Below, one piece after another: positions 10,950 to 25,169 of a stretch of DNA of 64,000 bases (its first letter is position 1; each line of letters starts with the position of its first letter). The translations under genes and the position numbers were made by a program. The stretch is taken from the NCBI RefSeq assembly GCF_014898815.1, contig NW_026515416.1, positions 806,001 through 870,000 of the forward strand, read 5' to 3'. The notes under the pieces were generated by a model, which was not told where the DNA came from, did no database searches, and saw only the letters and a list, made by a program, of their open reading frames with translations. The DNA comes from Panonychus citri. Its lineage: Eukaryota; Arthropoda; Arachnida; Trombidiformes; Tetranychidae.

Positions 10950-13900
10950 AAACACCAATTCCACCAATAAGCAATATCTTTCTGTAAATATCGAGAGAAA
11001 AAAAAATCACAAGAAGAAAAAAAAACTCCTTTTGATATACTTGTAGTACCATAATAATGAAATTGCCTTGGAGGATTGTCTTGATCATTCACCTACCTAA
11101 TTAATTGTACTGCCTTCAGTTTAATTGAACATCCGCTGCTACTGATCATCAACATCGTCACCATCATTCACCACGATCCATATTATGTAATCACCATTCT
11201 GATCAATTCAATGAGATTCAACAGTTTCCTCTCTGTACAACATAATTGAAATTGATTGCACGATGAGATTGACTTTCATCTTTTCTCGTACCAATTTATA
11301 ATTAACTCTCGAAGACGCAAACAACAACCCAACAGCCCCCACGAAAAAGCATCTCACCAACAATTAATTTTCTGATTCACCTCTAATCACCTTTGCCATA
11401 ACTAATTTACACTTTCATTCATATACACAAACACACCAAGAGGATAAACAATCAGATATTTAAAGTCATTCAGATTTAATCAAACCAAATCACCTCAATC
11501 ATAAAAATCAGATTAACAAAATGATTTATCTAATAACGAAAAGCAACCAAAAGAAATACTATTATCTTTACTTACGAAACTCATCAACATCCAACTTTCA
11601 TCATTTCCTTTTCCTGTTTATCCTTTTATTTAAAAAAAACAAAATTTTCTAATTCCATAAGTTTCATTGAGAAAACACAAATTGGTTTATTGTAAAATTA
11701 ATAATAAAAAAACTAATTGAATTTGATTGATTGTTACACTTTCACTAAATCAACGTTTTCCATTCAATAGTAACAATCAAATTTTCCTCTCATCAAACCA
11801 AATCATTGATGATTAGTATTCACCGAATCATTTGATTTGATTAACTTTCCTATTTCTCAACAATTAACCTTTCCTATCAGTTTAAATTACCATTGATTTA
11901 TACCCGAGAATTAATTGTTAAATATCTTCCGCTGGCAATTCCCAAATCAGTTAACAATTAACTCACATTGATTAAACTATGGCAATGATGAGACAAATAT
12001 AATGCTTATTATTGTTAACAATTAACTGATTTACCTGAGAAACACAATTAAATAATGATAAATACTGATGATTGATACGCGTAACAATTTAATGATGATT
12101 AAAGTGTTACTAAAGGTTACACATTTAATTTACAATCAATTATAATAATTAAATAATTTTTTACTAAATATGAACCAATTGATTAAGTGAATCAATTTGA
12201 AAAACTGTAAGTTAATTTATTCCTGATGAAACAATTTAACTTACAATTTAGTTTTGTTTTAAATAAGCAACTTTTTAATGGTGATGATTAAAAGTTATTA
12301 ACAACAATTAATTGTTACTTTAACCTTTGATGATTTAACTGAATCAAAAAATGAAATGATAAATTTTTTTCTGCTGTTTCATTATCATTATTTATGATTT
12401 ATATTTAATCATCAACAATTAACATTATCATTAATAAATGTAATCATTTTCATCATGTACACATTATTACAATTGACTTATATTAAATTGTTTCACCTAA
12501 ATTGTTATCATCAACAACATGAACAATTAATATAATCATCAGAACAGAATGAGAAAACAAAATTTTCATTATTAATTGTGGTAAATAATTAAATTAACTG
12601 TTGATTATTACAAAATCTGAGCTTCTTTTAATTAGTTAATAAACATTGACCTTGATCATTATTGTTTACAGACACACAATTTATTAATTAACAATTTACC
12701 TTTAGCGAGATCTTAACAATAATTAATACTAATCATCTAATTTCATCACAATTGATGACCAACTAAATTTATCACAATTAAACAATTAAATACCAACAAG
12801 GTAAAAGTTAATTGTTATTAGAAGGGAAATTTGAAAATTAATTGTTCGAATCGGAAATGAAAAAAAAACAGTTACAATTAACTAATCATCCAATGGATTG
12901 ACAATTTTACAACTTTGGTTTTAAGGTTTTCAACTGTAATTTGATTACTTATTGAGGGAAAAATATGAATTTATTTTGATTGTTAATCGATAATGAGAGT
13001 TAACGTCATTTAAATCATTTCAACAATCAACTAATCAATGAAATTGATGATTAAAGGAAAAACAACAACAAAATCTCATCTCATCTTTTTTTTCCTTTTG
13101 ATAATCAAGGATAATTAGAAATCATAATTTCCGATTGAGATTTTTTTTCTACCTCTTTTGTTATTATTTCATTATCATCATTTATCATCATCGAGATTAT
13201 TATCATCATCATAACTGTTGTTTACAATCAAGGAGAGAGAGAGAGAGAGATGAAGGTGAAGAAGGTGAATTGACTTCCATGTAACCTTGAAATTAAATTT
13301 TCTATTATTATGATCAGTGTATCATTGTTAATTCTGTGTGTTGATGGTTGGTGCAAATTCAATGTCAATTGATTGGCTGGTTGGTTAGTTAATTGTCAGA
13401 TGAAATAATAAATAACAATAGGGTCTATAACTGTAATAACGTAGTAATGACGATGATAATAATGTCTAATGAGTAACAATAAAACAGCAAATCGTTTCAT
13501 CATTTTTTGATTATCATGTTGATTACAATAATGATAATTAACATAATCGTCAGGCTCATTTTCTTGGCTAATTGTCCAATGGATTTGGTATTTAATGGTT
13601 CACTTGATCCTCTTGTTATTGTTATCGCATTGTATTTATTGCTGGTAAAGGGTTTATGATTCTTCATTTGCTTTCGTCGTAATTGTATTTTCTTGATTGT
13701 GCGTAAATTGCCACAGTTTTGTCCTTGATCCAGGGTATCTTATTATTGTTAATCCAAATATAGTTGATGAAAAGAAGAAGAAAAAAAAATCATTATTTTT
13801 GCCTTGTCAGGTAAATTGTCTATGGGTGAAGGATGAATATTGTTATTCTGGACTGATGAAAACTGGACATCATATTTTACCTCAGGTTCAGGACTAATAT

Positions 13901-14359
13901 CTGATCCCTGAAATTGATATTTTTAACTTAGTTGATTGGTTGGTTGGCTAATCAATATTCCAGTGTGTATGTGTGTGTGTATTAACCAAGTGTTCAAATA
14001 ATCATCTTTCAATGTTCAAACACTGAGACTGACTGAATCAACTGAATCCCCTTTTTACTTTGCCATCATTTTGGATCAATTTTTATTTTTAGGTCACTGT
14101 AACTAACCATTAAGAGTCTCATATTATAACACACCGAATCCTTATTATATTTCACTGGGTTAAAAATTCTAGTTCCTTCTTCTGCTAATCGAATTGGATC
14201 CTTCTTTTTTTTTCATTTCTCTTTTCTATCTTTCTATCCTCTTTTGATTCCTTTCCATCAATAAATTTTGGATTCATCCAAAGTCCATTGTTACATGTTA
14301 TTAGGTCCAGTTTGTAAAGTTTTCCAATTACCATCCCAATCTAATAGTAGAAAGAAAAT

Positions 14360-14361
<2 letters not shown>

Positions 14362-14395
<34 letters not shown>
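14362..14395. repeat. (GA)n microsatellite
   Basis: An uninterrupted AG run of about 34 bp in noncoding DNA downstream of MED19. Confidence 0.95.
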
Positions 14396-14397
<2 letters not shown>

Positions 14398-16299
14398 AAA
14401 TAATATAGAACAGAGAGAAGAAAATACATTAATAATCATGTGGAAAAAAAACTAAATTCTACTCACAATTAAACGAGGGCGAAAAAAATGCTCTACATGA
14501 TTACCTAATTATCGGTACACCGGTAACTCTTCAACTCTTAACCAATTACTTGGCTAATTGAATTACTATTTACCGGAAAGGAAAAAAACGAATCACATAA
14601 TTAAAAAAATCCATGTCCTTGAGAACTAAAGAAATTAACAATCATGTAAAAGAAAATCAATAAAAAAAAGGAATTAATCAGTTAATCATTAACAACAACA
14701 ATCTATTATGTATACAAATACTTATACTCACCAAGTCAATATTTAAGTTTAGCAAAAAAGGTGAAGACAAAAAGTAATAGAAAACCAATTGAATGGTAAA
14801 CAAAACAACTATTATTTTTACTAATTACGTTCACACGATGATGATAAAGTAAATTAAACAAAAGAAAAAACAATATAACAGCTTTTTAATTAACAACAAT
14901 TAATTTACTCGAAAGAAATTAAATGAAAATTGATTCATTTCCATTCATTTGTTTACCTTTTTTTTTGTAGAAAAGAAAAAAAAATTTTGGCTCCAAATTC
15001 AATTTCGATAATAAATCGATAACTTTTCTAGAATTTTTCAATTAATTTTAATCATTTAGAGAAATAATCGATTATTTGATTATGAAAATTTAATTTCCTG
15101 CAATTAATTTATCTGGATTTTCACAGATTTAAAGAAACCCAATCAATGAATATAAAGTGGAAATTATATCGACCTTGAAGTTGAAATCAACCTAACGAAT
15201 TGTGATTTAATTATATCTCCAACTTAATCAATAATTGTAAGAATGTAACTAAATTTAAATCAACTCAAAGAAAAAATCGTAAATAATTAAAAAGCTCAAA
15301 TGAATAAATAATCAAATGCTAAAGGTAAAAGAAGAAGGAAAAAAAAGGACCCAACATTATGAACGTCATGAAGATTTTAGGTTAACAGTGTTCATCTTAA
15401 ATTGTAACAATTAAGGAAATTAAGATGGTAATTGGAAGAGATCATGATGAGTGTATATTTAAATTGTTCCTTTGATTGGATAATCAATTCAATAGAATTT
15501 GAATAAGAAGATGGAAAATAATTCTGGAGGAGAAATTCTCATTCCCATATAAAGTATTTTCGTTAGTTGAAAGTTTCATTTTCGATTCCACATGAAATCT
15601 ATTAGGAAATAAGAACAGTTATTTCTTCATCATCCTTATCTTCATCTCTCTCTCTCTTTCTTTTATGTTAACATGTTATTATTAGTCTCGGTTCACCTTC
15701 TTTCATTTTTTTCCTTCTTCTCTTTTTCCATCATCATCTTTTTCGAGAAACTTTTTGTACATTCTCTCCCATTCGAGTAGAAAACTTTATCGATCCAATT
15801 TGTTTGTTCTCGTTGTCTTTTTTTTTACTACTTTTTTTGTTCGTTCTTAGGTTTCTCATCATCATCTTCACCCCTCTTTCCACCATTACCATTATTTCCC
15901 CCTTATCATCATCTTTTTACTGTTACTTTATCTTCCCTCAGACTGTTTTCTATTTCTCTTTCTTTTTTTTCTCTTTTTCTTCGTCCTTAGCAACTAACGA
16001 AATTTTCGTTAGCTACTTTCATTTCTCACTCCATCTTGACCTGGATTCGTTTCTGTCTTTCTATCTTTCTGTCTTTTTTTCTTTTTCTCTCACATCATCA
16101 TCTAGAATATCATCATCAGGATAAAGAAAGAGAGAAAGAAAGACTTTGTTGTAATTCGAAAGCTCCGCGAATCTTCGTCCTACTAAACTAATGTTCATGC
16201 TCGTTGGGAAGAAAAGTCTATTTCGAAAAGAGAGAAGAACAATTTTCCCAGTCTTCTTTCTTCTTCTTCTTTCTCAATCCTTTTCTAATTCTCTTTCTT

Positions 16300-16330
16300 A
16301 TCATCATCATCATCATCATCATCATCATTC
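16300..16330. repeat. (TCA)n microsatellite
   Basis: About ten TCA units inside a pyrimidine-rich stretch (15630-16680) with many CTT, TCT and TCATC blocks. Confidence 0.9.
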
Positions 16331-18584
16331 TCATTCCCTAACGACTCGTTGACTATGAAGAATAAAACTGTTCATATAGGAAGAGAAGAAGAAAAAAGAT
16401 GAAGATGAAAAACATGAACATCCAACGAACAATTTTCTTCTTTTTCTTTTTCTTTTTCTGATTCTTTTCTTATCTTATTTTCCTTTTTCATCATCATCAT
16501 CATCATTCTTCATCCGATTTACCCTTTAAACTATAATAACAATACAACAACACTTGTTCTATTTCCATCAGGCTCAATCTTCCTCCCTCATCCCCACCCA
16601 CTCTTCCATCTTCATCTTCATCCTCATCATCATTCATCTTCTATTTCCTCTTTATCCATGTTACACTTTCCCCTTCATTCAACCTAAAAACCCATTGCTT
16701 TAAATACGCACTTTTGTTATTGAGAGAGAAGCAAAAATTGTCTACTCTCAACATCCTCCTTTCAATGACCATTACAATTGATTATCTACCAAATTAACAA
16801 ATCATCACAATCAAATTAAACACCAATCGTAACAATAACATCTCATCCAGTGAGCAGAAAATTTCACTCTCTTGATTAAGATTTAAATATGGGCAAGGTT
16901 ACAAGGAAGAGCCCAAAGAAAATGAAAACAAACATCTGAAGCCAAGAAGAGAAGGAAAAAAATTAAACAAGTTGATCATTTAGCTAAAGAATTAGTCTAA
17001 AATTAACTTAATCACAATCAACAACAATTAACCAAGGTTCTTGTAAAAGGCTCATGCAAATTGTTTGGCTCAGTGTTTATCATGAAATTTTTTTGGAACA
17101 TTCGAAGATGAGAAATGATAATGAAGATAAATATAGATGATGAATGTAGGTCAACCATGGAGAGAGAGAGAAAGAGAGAGAGAGAGTGATATGAATTAGA
17201 AACATGGTGGAAGTGGGTGGTGGGCGGTGGGGAAAAGTTCAAGATCGATATCGAATTGATCAACGTGATAACTTTTCCTCTCCACTCGGAGTTTCAATGG
17301 TTTACAACTAATTGCGAAAAATCTAATTAACTGAGACAATTTTTAATTTCTTTTTGTTGAAACATTAGACTTTTATTTCATTTTTAATTAATAAAAAAAT
17401 TTATCTTCATTTATATCATATAATTAATGGTAACAATTAATTTTAATCTTGATAGTAACATTAGTTTTCTGTGTGTGTGTTTGTGTGTAACAATTAAAAA
17501 GCAAACATTGATTTCCATTAATTTGATTGGATTTTATTGACTGAAATACAATTTAAGTTAAATTACAATTTACATAGAGTGTGAAAGTGAGTGTCAGGTT
17601 AATTAGATTTAAATTATAAATTGGTGATTTAATTGTAATTAACTAATTAGTTATCATTAGAAACATAAAATTTATTTGTTTGGTTTGATTTTCTTATCAC
17701 AAGGATAGTTTTTAATGAGATAAATATTCAGAAATTAGTTAATTGTTTATATCGTTTAATTAGTTAATCAAATTTTGTTTTGTGTCGTCAAGAGATAACA
17801 ATTAACTTCATTGATTAGTAACAACAATTAAATCATATCATTAATCATTTATAATTTAATCAATTCGTTTCCCAAATCAATATAATAATAATAGAAACTA
17901 AAATTTGTTAAAATCAAACCTTTGTTTTCAATGTTTTTTTAAACAACAATTAACAATTGAATCAAAAATTAAACAGTTGAGATGATTAAATTAATTCATG
18001 TATTAATCAGTAACAAATAACAATTACTAAATTGTATTTATCAGTTAACAGTGATAATCATAATAATAATAATAATAACAATTTAGTTAATAAAATGTTG
18101 GCCACACTGTTAATTATCATTAGTTAATTGTAGTAATTAAGATATCATTAATAAAAAACTTAAAGTTATTTACAATAAAATTAACTAAATTAACTTTAAT
18201 TGTCCCAATAGTTAATTGTTTGTGTAAAGAGATTGAGAGAGAGAGAGAATCAAAATGATAACAAAATCAAAAATAATTAAGAGTTAATTGTAATAATCAA
18301 GATGAAGATTTAAATTGAAACAAAATTTATCGTTTTCATGTTGATTAAATTGTTCAGTGATTAACCTTTTGTTTTCAAACCATTTTAATTGTTAATCAAT
18401 TCATCAATCATTTACAATAATTGAAAAATCAAAATTGATCATCAATTAACAACAATCAAAAACACTGTTAATCAAATTGATTGATCAACTAGACAAATAT
18501 AATTTCATATTTTCCCCCTAATTATTAAGAGGATTAACTGAGATTTAATCAATTGGATCAACAATTTAAATATTCACATTGATT

Positions 18585-18590
<6 letters not shown>

Positions 18591-18625
<35 letters not shown>

Positions 18626-18627
18626 TC
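18591..18627. repeat. (CT)n microsatellite
   Basis: A CT run of about 37 bp with one interruption (CCCTCTC) near its end, in noncoding DNA. Confidence 0.95.
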
Positions 18628-21600
18628 TGTTTTTGACATTGTTAATCAAATGTATTAATTATAATGGCAATTTAATTGTGATAGTAAATCGTTAATATGA
18701 TTTTTGCAATGTGAGTGCAGTTTTTTTGTTTCAATTGACTATGAATTGTGTGTGTTTGTGATTGATTATCATCTTAATCATTCAATTTATCATCATGGTG
18801 ATGGATAAATGATTCAGATGATGGTAGTTAATCAGTAATTACAATCAACATTAACGGAAGTTAAATGTTACTTGTGATATTTGAAAGCAGCTTAAGATTA
18901 GGTATCAACAATTTTCCAACTTGATTAACTGTTAATACCTTTTTTTAATCACTCAATTCGTAGTATTTTTTGTTTCTCATCACATCATTTCCATTTCCTT
19001 TTCCTCTTCCTTAATCTTCATCATTTACAATCATTGTTTTCATTTCAGTGTATTAAGTTAGTTGGTTAATCTAACCGGACATTAGAAACGTTTATCTCTT
19101 GGATTATTATTATTATATTATTATTGTGTTGGGTTGAGGTCTCACTATTATCAATTGTTTTTTTCGTGTATATAAAATTGTTGTTGTTTCATTTGATAAT
19201 TTGATAAACAGAATAAATCATTAGGAAGTTGATTGGGATTAGAGGATTTTAAACAAAAAAAGAAAAAGAAAAACATTTTCATCAAATAGTAATTAGAAGT
19301 AATAATAACAATAAGAAAAAAAGGAGATTAGGGATTAATGGTTTCGGGGATTAGGATTGGGATTTAGGTAAACAATTAAAATGTATATTTCATCGTAACG
19401 TATTAGATGCAAAAAGGATTACAAGAAAAAGATTTCATCATAGATTAAGAAAGTGTCTTTTGTTGTCTTCATCCAGGTAAAATGTGAAAAATTAAGTTAT
19501 ATTTTTTGTTGATTTCCAATCATTGGTTATATGCATTGGTTGTTGTTGTTGTTGATGTTGATGTTGTTGTGTGTTTTAAATATTATGTTGTGTATGTTAA
19601 TCAGATGGTGTATGTGTATGTATATAAGTGTAGGTGTATTCAATTGAATTCATCGTTTAAATTAATAATAATAATAATCAAATTATTAGAAATATAATCA
19701 AAACGATTCTCTGGGATTATAATTGTTGTTGTTGTTGTTGTTGTGTTTTTTTTTTGTATGGTGACAGTTTACAAGCTTGTGAGCTTTTTTTGGAAGAGTA
19801 GTAATGAGGATGAAGATGATGATGTGGATGATGAACACCTTAAGAATTTCTCATGAGAGTATGAAGGAGAGAGAGAGAGAGAGAGAGACACCAAAGAGAG
19901 AGGATTTTTCAAGGAGAAAGAGAAGATGATGACAAGAAAGTAAATTGAAAGAGAGAGAGAGATAGAAATAGATAGAGAAAGACTTGTAACTAAGAATCGT
20001 AACAAATATAAAGTTGTAATTATTTATAAATCAAAGCCTTGGGAGTGACTTTTCCTCTATGTGTTAAGTCAAAAGAAGGAGTTAATGATACGTATTTATA
20101 GAGATGATGAGGAAGATGAAGATGAAGAGATTTGGAGGGATAAGAATAAAGATAATAATGATGAAGATCTTGAGGTGTGTGTATGTTGTTGTTGTTGTTG
20201 TTGTTGTTTGGTTGTTGGTATTCAAATTTGTGTCACAAACTGTAAACAAAACAAGGTTAATCTACCAGAGAGAAACGTTTCTTTTTTTTCTGTCGTTATC
20301 ATCAAATCTATTTATATAATAATAATTAACAATAATAATAATATAAATATATTGTTGTTATACACATACATTTACAGAGATGTAGGTAAACAATTGATAC
20401 ACACACTGTAGATACATATTAATAAATATATATGCATGTGTGGGTGGGGATTCGGCAGCAATTCACGTTTTTTAAGCGCTACTATTGATAAATTGATTAT
20501 TATCATTATTATTATCATCATATCATCATCATCATCATCGTCGTCTTGTTATTATTGTTACAATAATATCCATATATAATCGTAATATATGTGTATTTGT
20601 TTATGAGAGTTTGACTTGTTTTTCTTGTGATGAAATTTAACAGAAAGATGAAGATAATTTCAATGAAAAAGGAAAAGGAAATGATGATAAAATTGATTAT
20701 CATCATTCGTGTATGTGTGTGTGTGTGTATTTGGGTGTAAAACATTATCAAGAAAAAAATTTCTCTTTTTCAGAATTTTTATCAACAATTATTTGGACAG
20801 AAAAAGATTGAGATGGTTTAAACCTCCCTGTCAAATACAATTAATAGTAATCATAAGAATTTATATAATAATGATAATATCATATTTTTTTTCGTTCATT
20901 TTTTTTCTCGTTTTTTTCTCAGGTATATTATCATTATCTATGGTAAATAATTAGGTGTATTGTGTTTAATGTAAAAAGAAAAGGGTTTGAGATGAGGATG
21001 AATAGGTAAAGAAATTAAAGAAGAGGTAACTTTTTTTGCGATTTTTTTTTTCGATTTTCAAAATCATCATTTCGTTAGTTTGATTTGATTTAGGTTTCTT
21101 AATTTTGTCATAGTTGTTTACTATTAAAACACTAACGAAATGTGAATTTAAAGTCTTAATAGTAATATAATAATAATAATTAGTAGCAATATAATGTATG
21201 CAAAAAAATCACACAAAAAGAAACCAAGAGATCTGATAAAAGTAAATGTTTATATTTGTTTTTTTTGTTTACCTCGACTTTTATCTTGCTGTTCATCCTC
21301 ATCATCATTGATTTAATTCATCTCACCATCATCAGCAGTTTGTGATTGATTGGTTTTCCAAGAGTAAATCAGATAACAAGAGATAGAAATAGAGAGAAAA
21401 TTTCAAAGGTAACATAGCCTTTGACACTGCAACGTTTTTCTTTTAAAAGTCTAATTGAGAGAGAGATGAAAATGGGAGTTGATATTGGGAGTGAGATGGG
21501 AAGGCAATGGGAGTTTGTTTTGTTTTCGATTGAGGTAAAAAGGTTTGCTTTCTTTTCCAAAAGTAATTCATCATATATCTTATATCGGGTGCACGTACAA

Positions 21601-21831
21601 GATTTGCTTCTTATCATTTCTTTTTTCACTGAGTGCGTTGCGAGACTTTATCAATATTTTTTTTAGATTTTGTTCTTAATTGTTTTAGATTTTGATTGTT
21701 AACTAAATATATCATCTCTTATTTTTTTTTTGTTATTTTCTTTTTTGTTTTGGTGTTTGTTAATATATATTTCTCTGTGTTTTTGTTTATTTTTTTTTAG
21801 TTTTTTTTTTCGTTTTCGTTAATTCTTACTC

Positions 21832-24063
21832 CTAATTGGCAACCAGTAGGTGTTGGTATTGATTAGGATAGGAGACTCCATTTAAGGAGAATGAGAAATT
21901 GTCATAGCCTTTGTTTGATGTTGCTGCTGCTGCTGTTGATGAGGAGGAGACTGATGAATTGGAGGCGGATGTTGTTGATTCTGGAACTGGTGATGACGAT
22001 GAGGGTACTGAAGAGGAGGAAGATGATGGGGATGATGAGGCTGAGGATGAAGCTGAAAGGGATGTTGAACAAGATGAGGGAACAGCAATTATTGGGGAAG
22101 TAGCAGCTGGGCTGGAAGCTGAATTAACTGATGATGATGATGATGATGATGACGCTGATGAGATTGAATCGACAATGGAAACGGTTGATGGTGAGATAAT
22201 GTTTGATCCTAATCCGTTTGAAATTAGATCATTGGATGATGTTTGATGTCCAGTATTACCATATAAGCTATTTACATGGATACCTGATGAGCCAAGGATG
22301 TTATTGCTTGTGTAAGCTTGAGATGAGATTGGTGAAACATCACCACCATTAAGAATTGAATGAAGGTTGTTATTGTTGCTGTTGATAATATTGATAAGGT
22401 TGTTTGAAGCGGTTGAATTACTTGAAACTGAGGTGATGTTACTATTATTGATATTTGAAACACCGTTAGTTGAATTATTTGTAACGTTGACACTGTTGTT
22501 GGACAGATAGGGATTTGATGATGTTGATCCGACGACTGGAGTTTTATCAAATAGAGATGCGAATCGGTTGAATACATTGTTATTGGAGATTGGTGAAGTA
22601 TTTCCATTGCCAACTGAGGAGGAAGTTGATTTGGGTAGTAAACTGGATGAACCTAAGAGATCAGCCAATTGAGAGTCGATACTATGGCTGGAAGATGATG
22701 ATCCATACAAACCATTGAGACTAGATGGGAGGCCAGAATGATGTGATGTGGGTGGTTGGTGATGGTGAGAGTTTGAATGAGAGGGATGATGCCGAGGACT
22801 AACAGAGCCATGGCCCATTGAAGAGTTTCCAACCAGATTACCGTTACCGTGATTACCAGTGTAAAATGATGAAAGTGATGAGGATGGTGAGTGGGTAATT
22901 GGTGATGTTGCTGTGGTACAAACTGAATGGTTACCCATGAAGAGAAGGTTAGAAACAGAGTCAAGTGCGCTACCGTTATTTCCTGGTACATTACCACCAA
23001 TTGGGGACATGGATCGAGAGTTTTGAGGTGAAATATTACCTGAAGATAAGCCGGTTCCATTTGGTGATCCATGAACATAGTTGAGGTTTGATGGACTGTG
23101 CATACCGTTTACCATTCCGGATGAAAGACCAACACGATCACCGTTAACACGATCGTTGGGTGAAACTGAAGCTTGTTGTTGCTGAAGAGCACGTTGTTTA
23201 ATGTAATTGGAAAACTCAGTTGGTGACATTCGGTGTGATCGTTTGGTGTTTGATTTAAGTTTAGTTGAACCAAATTTTGTTTGAGCAAAAGTCGCCGTGG
23301 TAAAAGTAACGTTGGATGCTGCTGGTTTGGGAAGAAAACCGGAAGGACCCATTGAACCGGAGGTGAATGATTTATGAATTGCCGGTTGACCTGGTGCGAT
23401 GAGGTTACCCGAACCATTGTTGGGTGAGTTACCTCCACTTCCGTTTGATCCATTACCATTAGCCACAGTAGCAATTACAGCGGCGGCAGCTGCTGAAACT
23501 GAAGTATTAGGTCCATTTGATGGAGCGTTTGAAGCCTGTGAGCTTGGGAATCCATTTGGTATTAGTTGAAGAGATGGCGGTGAACTTGAACCAGAAACTA
23601 GTGAAAGTGAACCAAAAGCCATCGATGTTGCTTCAATTGGCTTGAAACACTGAGCCTCAGGGTTGAAGGTTCGAATAACCTCTCGATCAGGATTTTCCAT
23701 GTCATGAGGACGATCAGATTCAGAGTAGAGTATTTTAACAGGACCTTTCTCACTCATTCGGTAAGAAACTTCACCAGGATCAATCCAAATAGATAATTCT
23801 TGAGGTAAATTTTCTTGAATATCAATCAGATCCATTCCACTTTCACGAGCAGCCACTTCAAATACGGGATCCAATGGTGGAGTTGTCTTGAGACACCGAA
23901 ACGCTGACCCTTTATAGGGTTTCTCAGGGTACCAATGGCCTTCAAATTTCAGTTTAAGGGCATTTTCAAGCTCCTCACCAAATTGGTTAACACGACGTCG
24001 GGGAAGCTTATTGTAGAGGAAGGAGATCAAAAAGTTGAGTGCCACTTGAATCTCAACGTGCAT
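21832..24063 (-). CDS. Tob: Tob (BTG/Tob antiproliferative protein)
   Basis: Tob proteins recruit the CCR4-NOT deadenylase to mRNAs and restrain proliferation. The single exon encodes 743 aa. The BTG domain is at residues 1-115, with box A (YNKLPRRRVNQFGEELE) and the FEGHWYPEKPYKGSAFRCL and LPQELSIWIDPGEVSYR segments. A PAM2-like motif for binding poly(A)-binding protein is visible at about 131-142 (FNPEAQCFKP, consensus LNxxAxxFxP). A further conserved block, SPTEFSNYIKQRALQQQQ, is in the middle. The C-terminal 400 residues are Ser/Asn/Gly-rich low complexity, longer than in vertebrate Tob1/2. The ATG at 24063 directly opens the BTG domain. A GTAAGT donor on the minus strand at 25292-25287 and a TTAACCAG acceptor just before the ATG suggest a spliced 5' UTR. 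Other open frames across this exon are shadows of its repetitive codons. Confidence 0.95.
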   Translation of the reverse strand: MHVEIQVALNFLISFLYNKLPRRRVNQFGEELENALKLKFEGHWYPEKPYKGSAFRCLKTTPPLDPVFEVAARESGMDLIDIQENLPQELSIWIDPGEVSYRMSEKGPVKILYSESDRPHDMENPDREVIRTFNPEAQCFKPIEATSMAFGSLSLVSGSSSPPSLQLIPNGFPSSQASNAPSNGPNTSVSAAAAAVIATVANGNGSNGSGGNSPNNGSGNLIAPGQPAIHKSFTSGSMGPSGFLPKPAASNVTFTTATFAQTKFGSTKLKSNTKRSHRMSPTEFSNYIKQRALQQQQASVSPNDRVNGDRVGLSSGMVNGMHSPSNLNYVHGSPNGTGLSSGNISPQNSRSMSPIGGNVPGNNGSALDSVSNLLFMGNHSVCTTATSPITHSPSSSLSSFYTGNHGNGNLVGNSSMGHGSVSPRHHPSHSNSHHHQPPTSHHSGLPSSLNGLYGSSSSSHSIDSQLADLLGSSSLLPKSTSSSVGNGNTSPISNNNVFNRFASLFDKTPVVGSTSSNPYLSNNSVNVTNNSTNGVSNINNSNITSVSSNSTASNNLINIINSNNNNLHSILNGGDVSPISSQAYTSNNILGSSGIHVNSLYGNTGHQTSSNDLISNGLGSNIISPSTVSIVDSISSASSSSSSSSVNSASSPAATSPIIAVPSSCSTSLSASSSASSSPSSSSSSVPSSSSPVPESTTSASNSSVSSSSTAAAATSNKGYDNFSFSLNGVSYPNQYQHLLVAN

Positions 24064-25130
24064 TTTTGTTGCTGGTTAATTAGTGTTGATTAATTGTGAT
24101 GAAAATGTTGATGGTTTGATTTTTTTTTTGGTAAGATGATTGAAAACTTCACTGACGTTTCAATTTGAGATCAACTTTAAAATGCTAACAAGTTGTACCT
24201 AAAATTATAACAATTTGGGTTATATATATAAGGGTTTATATATAATTATATCCTTTGAACTATTTTTGGTGAAAAAGATAAATAAATTTCTGATTTCTTA
24301 TAATAATAATAACATATAGTTCTGTAAAAAAACAGGTCAACAGGGCCAAAGGTGAGTTTTAAGGTGAACGTTGATTAACACAAAACACACTGGTAGTAAA
24401 TTGTTGTTGAAGGAAATTGGTTGATGTAAAGATTGATGGATAGAACAATTAACCAATTGGATAAATTAGAGTAGTTAACGAGATATAATTTAACAATTAA
24501 CAAGTAGTAGTTGTAATAGTGTGAATAATTAGAAAGTAATAAAAAAAACTGATTTATTTTGTTGGGCAGTTGATAATTAAATCAAGAGAAGGTTGAACTT
24601 GTTAATTTCTTTGAAATTGCGTCTTGATTGATTATGATTGATTGATTAATTGATTGTTTGTTGCATCAGATAACAATGAGGAGATGTAATGGGAAGATGA
24701 GAGAGAGAGAGAGAAAGAGGAAGAAAAAAAAAATAATTGAATTAAGTTGATTACTCGAGAAATAAATAGAAAAGCAAGGTAATAGAAGATAAGATAAATT
24801 TCATGATAATATTCTGGTTGAATATCGAATCTCAAAATGTCTATTGATAGTAATTATTAATTAGTTATCACTATTAATGTTATGAGTGAGGTAAACATGA
24901 TTCTTTTTTGACAATCAAAACAATTGAATCTAATTGAAGTGGGTTATTGGGTGATAAATAAAATCATCTGTTCATTTTTCCCCATGTGAAATGTATAATA
25001 ATAGTAACGATGTTGATATTTAGTAAAATACTGGTGAATTATTATTATATTTCATATTTAGGTTGATTGATCGGTTATAATTAATTTCTCTGACTGATTT
25101 CTTGCTTTTTTCTATTCCTAACAATTAACT

Positions 25131-25169
<39 letters not shown>

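Larger units (their letters stand above)
10950..21831. other. Long noncoding interval between MED19 and Tob
   Basis: About 10.9 kb with no ORF of convincing coding character. The open frames here translate to simple sequence (poly-Ser/Leu/Phe from CT tracts, poly-Val from GTT, poly-Ile from ATT). It contains GA/CT tracts, TCATCA runs near 16300 and 16490, GTT runs (19720-19745, 20185-20215) and TG runs (20710-20730). The right end must include the 3' UTR of Tob. The size of the gap beside a dosage-sensitive regulator suggests cis-regulatory DNA, but I see no specific element. Confidence 0.5.

Noticed and set aside
10724..11092. Two antisense open frames over the last MED19 exon
   Set aside because: They are complements of the Lys-rich MED19 tail (poly-Phe/Ser/Cys products), not genes.
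13697..13897. 66-aa open frame with a few cysteines between MED19 and Tob
   Set aside because: It has no ATG at its start, no convincing splice signals and includes a translated A-rich run; treated as chance.
15804..16124. 106-aa open frame rich in Phe/Ser/Leu
   Set aside because: It is the translation of a long CT-rich tract with TCATCA repeats; no splice sites, homology or coding bias.
21911..22246. Long open frames antisense to, or in other frames of, the Tob exon
   Set aside because: They are shadows of the repetitive Ser/Asn/Gly codons of Tob; their translations are low-complexity Asp/Glu or His/Pro runs with no gene-like features.
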